Below, one piece after another: positions 63,000-64,000 of a stretch of DNA of 64,000 nucleotides (position 1 is the stretch's first letter; the number at the start of each line of letters is the position of its first letter). Source of the DNA: Falcatimonas sp. MSJ-15 (GTDB lineage Bacteria > Bacillota > Clostridia > Lachnospirales > Lachnospiraceae); the NCBI RefSeq assembly GCF_018918265.1, contig NZ_JAHLQC010000001.1:1-64000 (forward strand), given 5' to 3'. The notes below the pieces were generated by a model. It ran no database searches and was not told the origin of the DNA. It worked only from the letters and a program-made list of their open reading frames with translations. A program made the position numbers and the translations under genes.

Positions 63000-64000
63000 A
63001 TGAAGGCACATGAGAGAATATTATACAGAGATTTTAAAGATGAGGAACTATTCGATAATATAGCATGGATTATCGATAATTACAAAGATGACTATTATAA
63101 CATGGAAGACATAGCAGGACTGTGTTTTGAATGTATGAATAAGCTTGCTGAACTTGGAGACAGATTAGGTTTTAAAGGTAATCTAAAGAACTGTTTTGTA
63201 GCTTATATTCTTGCTAATTCAGAGAATGCTTTTTCAAAATCAGCAGAATGTAATGGCAATGCTACAGGAAGTGCAAGACTTATGGCATTACATGATATGG
63301 AAATCTTTAAAAAGATGGTTGCATTTGATCTCAATGAAGTCGATGAATACCTCGGAATAGAATGTTTTAGATTTGTATATCAATATGAGAATTCCAACGA
63401 AAAAAATAAATATTTCAATAAAAGAGTCCGTGACAGAATAATAAAGCTTGCTGAAGATATAGAACAAGCACAAGATGCTAATGCAATACTTGAGATAGTG
63501 ACAGAATTCTATAAGAACTATGGTGTTGGCAAAATTGGTCTTCACAAAGCATTTCGTGTTGTGACAGATAATAATGAAGTAACAATAAAACCAATAACTA
63601 ATATTGAACATATATATCTGTCTGACCTTGTAGGATACGAACTTCAGAAGAAGAAACTTACTGATAATACGGAAGCTTTTATTGAAGGAAGAAGAGCTAA
63701 TAATGTATTGTTGTTTGGAGATAGTGGAACAGGAAAGTCTTCAAGTATAAAAGCGATACTTAATGAATATTATGACAGAGGACTTCGAATGATTGAGATA
63801 CAAAAACATCAGTTTGGAGATTTGTTTAATGTAATAGAACAGATAAAGGATAGAAATTACAAATTCATAATATACATGGATGATTTGTCTTTTGAAGAGT
63901 ATGAGATAGAATACAAATATCTTAAAGCAATAATAGAAGGCGGACTTGAAAAACGTCCTGACAACGTACTAATATATGCAACATCTAACAGAAGACATCT
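63000..64000 (+). CDS. DUF815-type AAA+ ATPase (partial, continues past window end)
   Basis: The ATG at 63000 follows AAGAAGGAAA and opens a frame that runs to the window end without a stop, so the C-terminus is missing. Residues ~200-325 hold an AAA+ core with Walker A FGDSGTGKSSS (~240) and Walker B FIIYMDDLSF (~291), then LIYATSNRRH. This matches the DUF815 family of predicted ATP-binding proteins, which typically reach ~400 residues or more. The N-terminal ~200 residues are helical and unfamiliar. The function is unknown. Confidence 0.85.
   Translation, partial: MKAHERILYRDFKDEELFDNIAWIIDNYKDDYYNMEDIAGLCFECMNKLAELGDRLGFKGNLKNCFVAYILANSENAFSKSAECNGNATGSARLMALHDMEIFKKMVAFDLNEVDEYLGIECFRFVYQYENSNEKNKYFNKRVRDRIIKLAEDIEQAQDANAILEIVTEFYKNYGVGKIGLHKAFRVVTDNNEVTIKPITNIEHIYLSDLVGYELQKKKLTDNTEAFIEGRRANNVLLFGDSGTGKSSSIKAILNEYYDRGLRMIEIQKHQFGDLFNVIEQIKDRNYKFIIYMDDLSFEEYEIEYKYLKAIIEGGLEKRPDNVLIYATSNRRH

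Overview
The window is AT-rich, chromosomal Firmicutes DNA. Strong AGGAGG-type ribosome binding sites, AT-rich codons, a SCIFF peptide with its radical SAM maturase, a one-chain SecDF, HemZ and a DegV protein together point to a Clostridia of the family Lachnospiraceae. The Leloir galactose operon and an intracellular pectin cassette would fit a Lachnospira / Eubacterium eligens-like gut bacterium, but the genus is inference. I see no phage, insertion sequence or CRISPR array.

Layout. 1-312: 3' end of a 23S rRNA, directly followed by tRNA-Trp with no 5S between them. 0.7-8.4 kb: a serine hydrolase, an XPD/DinG-type helicase with a nuclease-like N-terminus, a LysR regulator, and a divergent pair of M14-like proteins that lack zinc ligands. 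8.4-14.4 kb: a six-copy 22-bp array, one-chain purL, a ThiT-like thiamine transporter, DegV. 14.6-19.7 kb: a galactose operon (ArsR-like regulator fused in frame to galK, then galE and galT) behind a triplicated promoter/operator. 19.7-28.0 kb: a tightly overlapping operon with an HxxxD acyltransferase/condensation-like protein, an AMP-forming acyl ligase, a carrier protein, an Sfp-type phosphopantetheinyl transferase and an ABC exporter. This is the best candidate in the window for an undescribed system.

28-47.9 kb: a membrane protein, a CBS/CNNM protein, a second regulator with the same ligand domain as the GalK fusion, and then the conserved clostridial backbone SCIFF - maturase - secDF - recJ - apt - relA - metallo-hydrolase - hemZ - HD-GYP - aspS. 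A three-gene galacturonide cassette sits between recJ and apt. 48.3-64 kb: a zinc-ribbon repeat protein, DUF1294, glyA, a MacAB/YknXYZ-like efflux system with two adaptors (one carrying a large insertion), an rRNA methyltransferase, folC, a GNAT, a DUF5050-like protein, pheA, and a DUF815-type ATPase cut by the window end.

Working together. The gal and pectin genes feed plant-derived sugars into central metabolism. purL, glyA, folC, apt and pheA are housekeeping nucleotide, one-carbon and amino-acid genes. The two ABC systems are probably exporters. Many start codons are placed by the nearest ribosome binding site and are therefore shorter than the longest open frame. Where that happens the entry says so.
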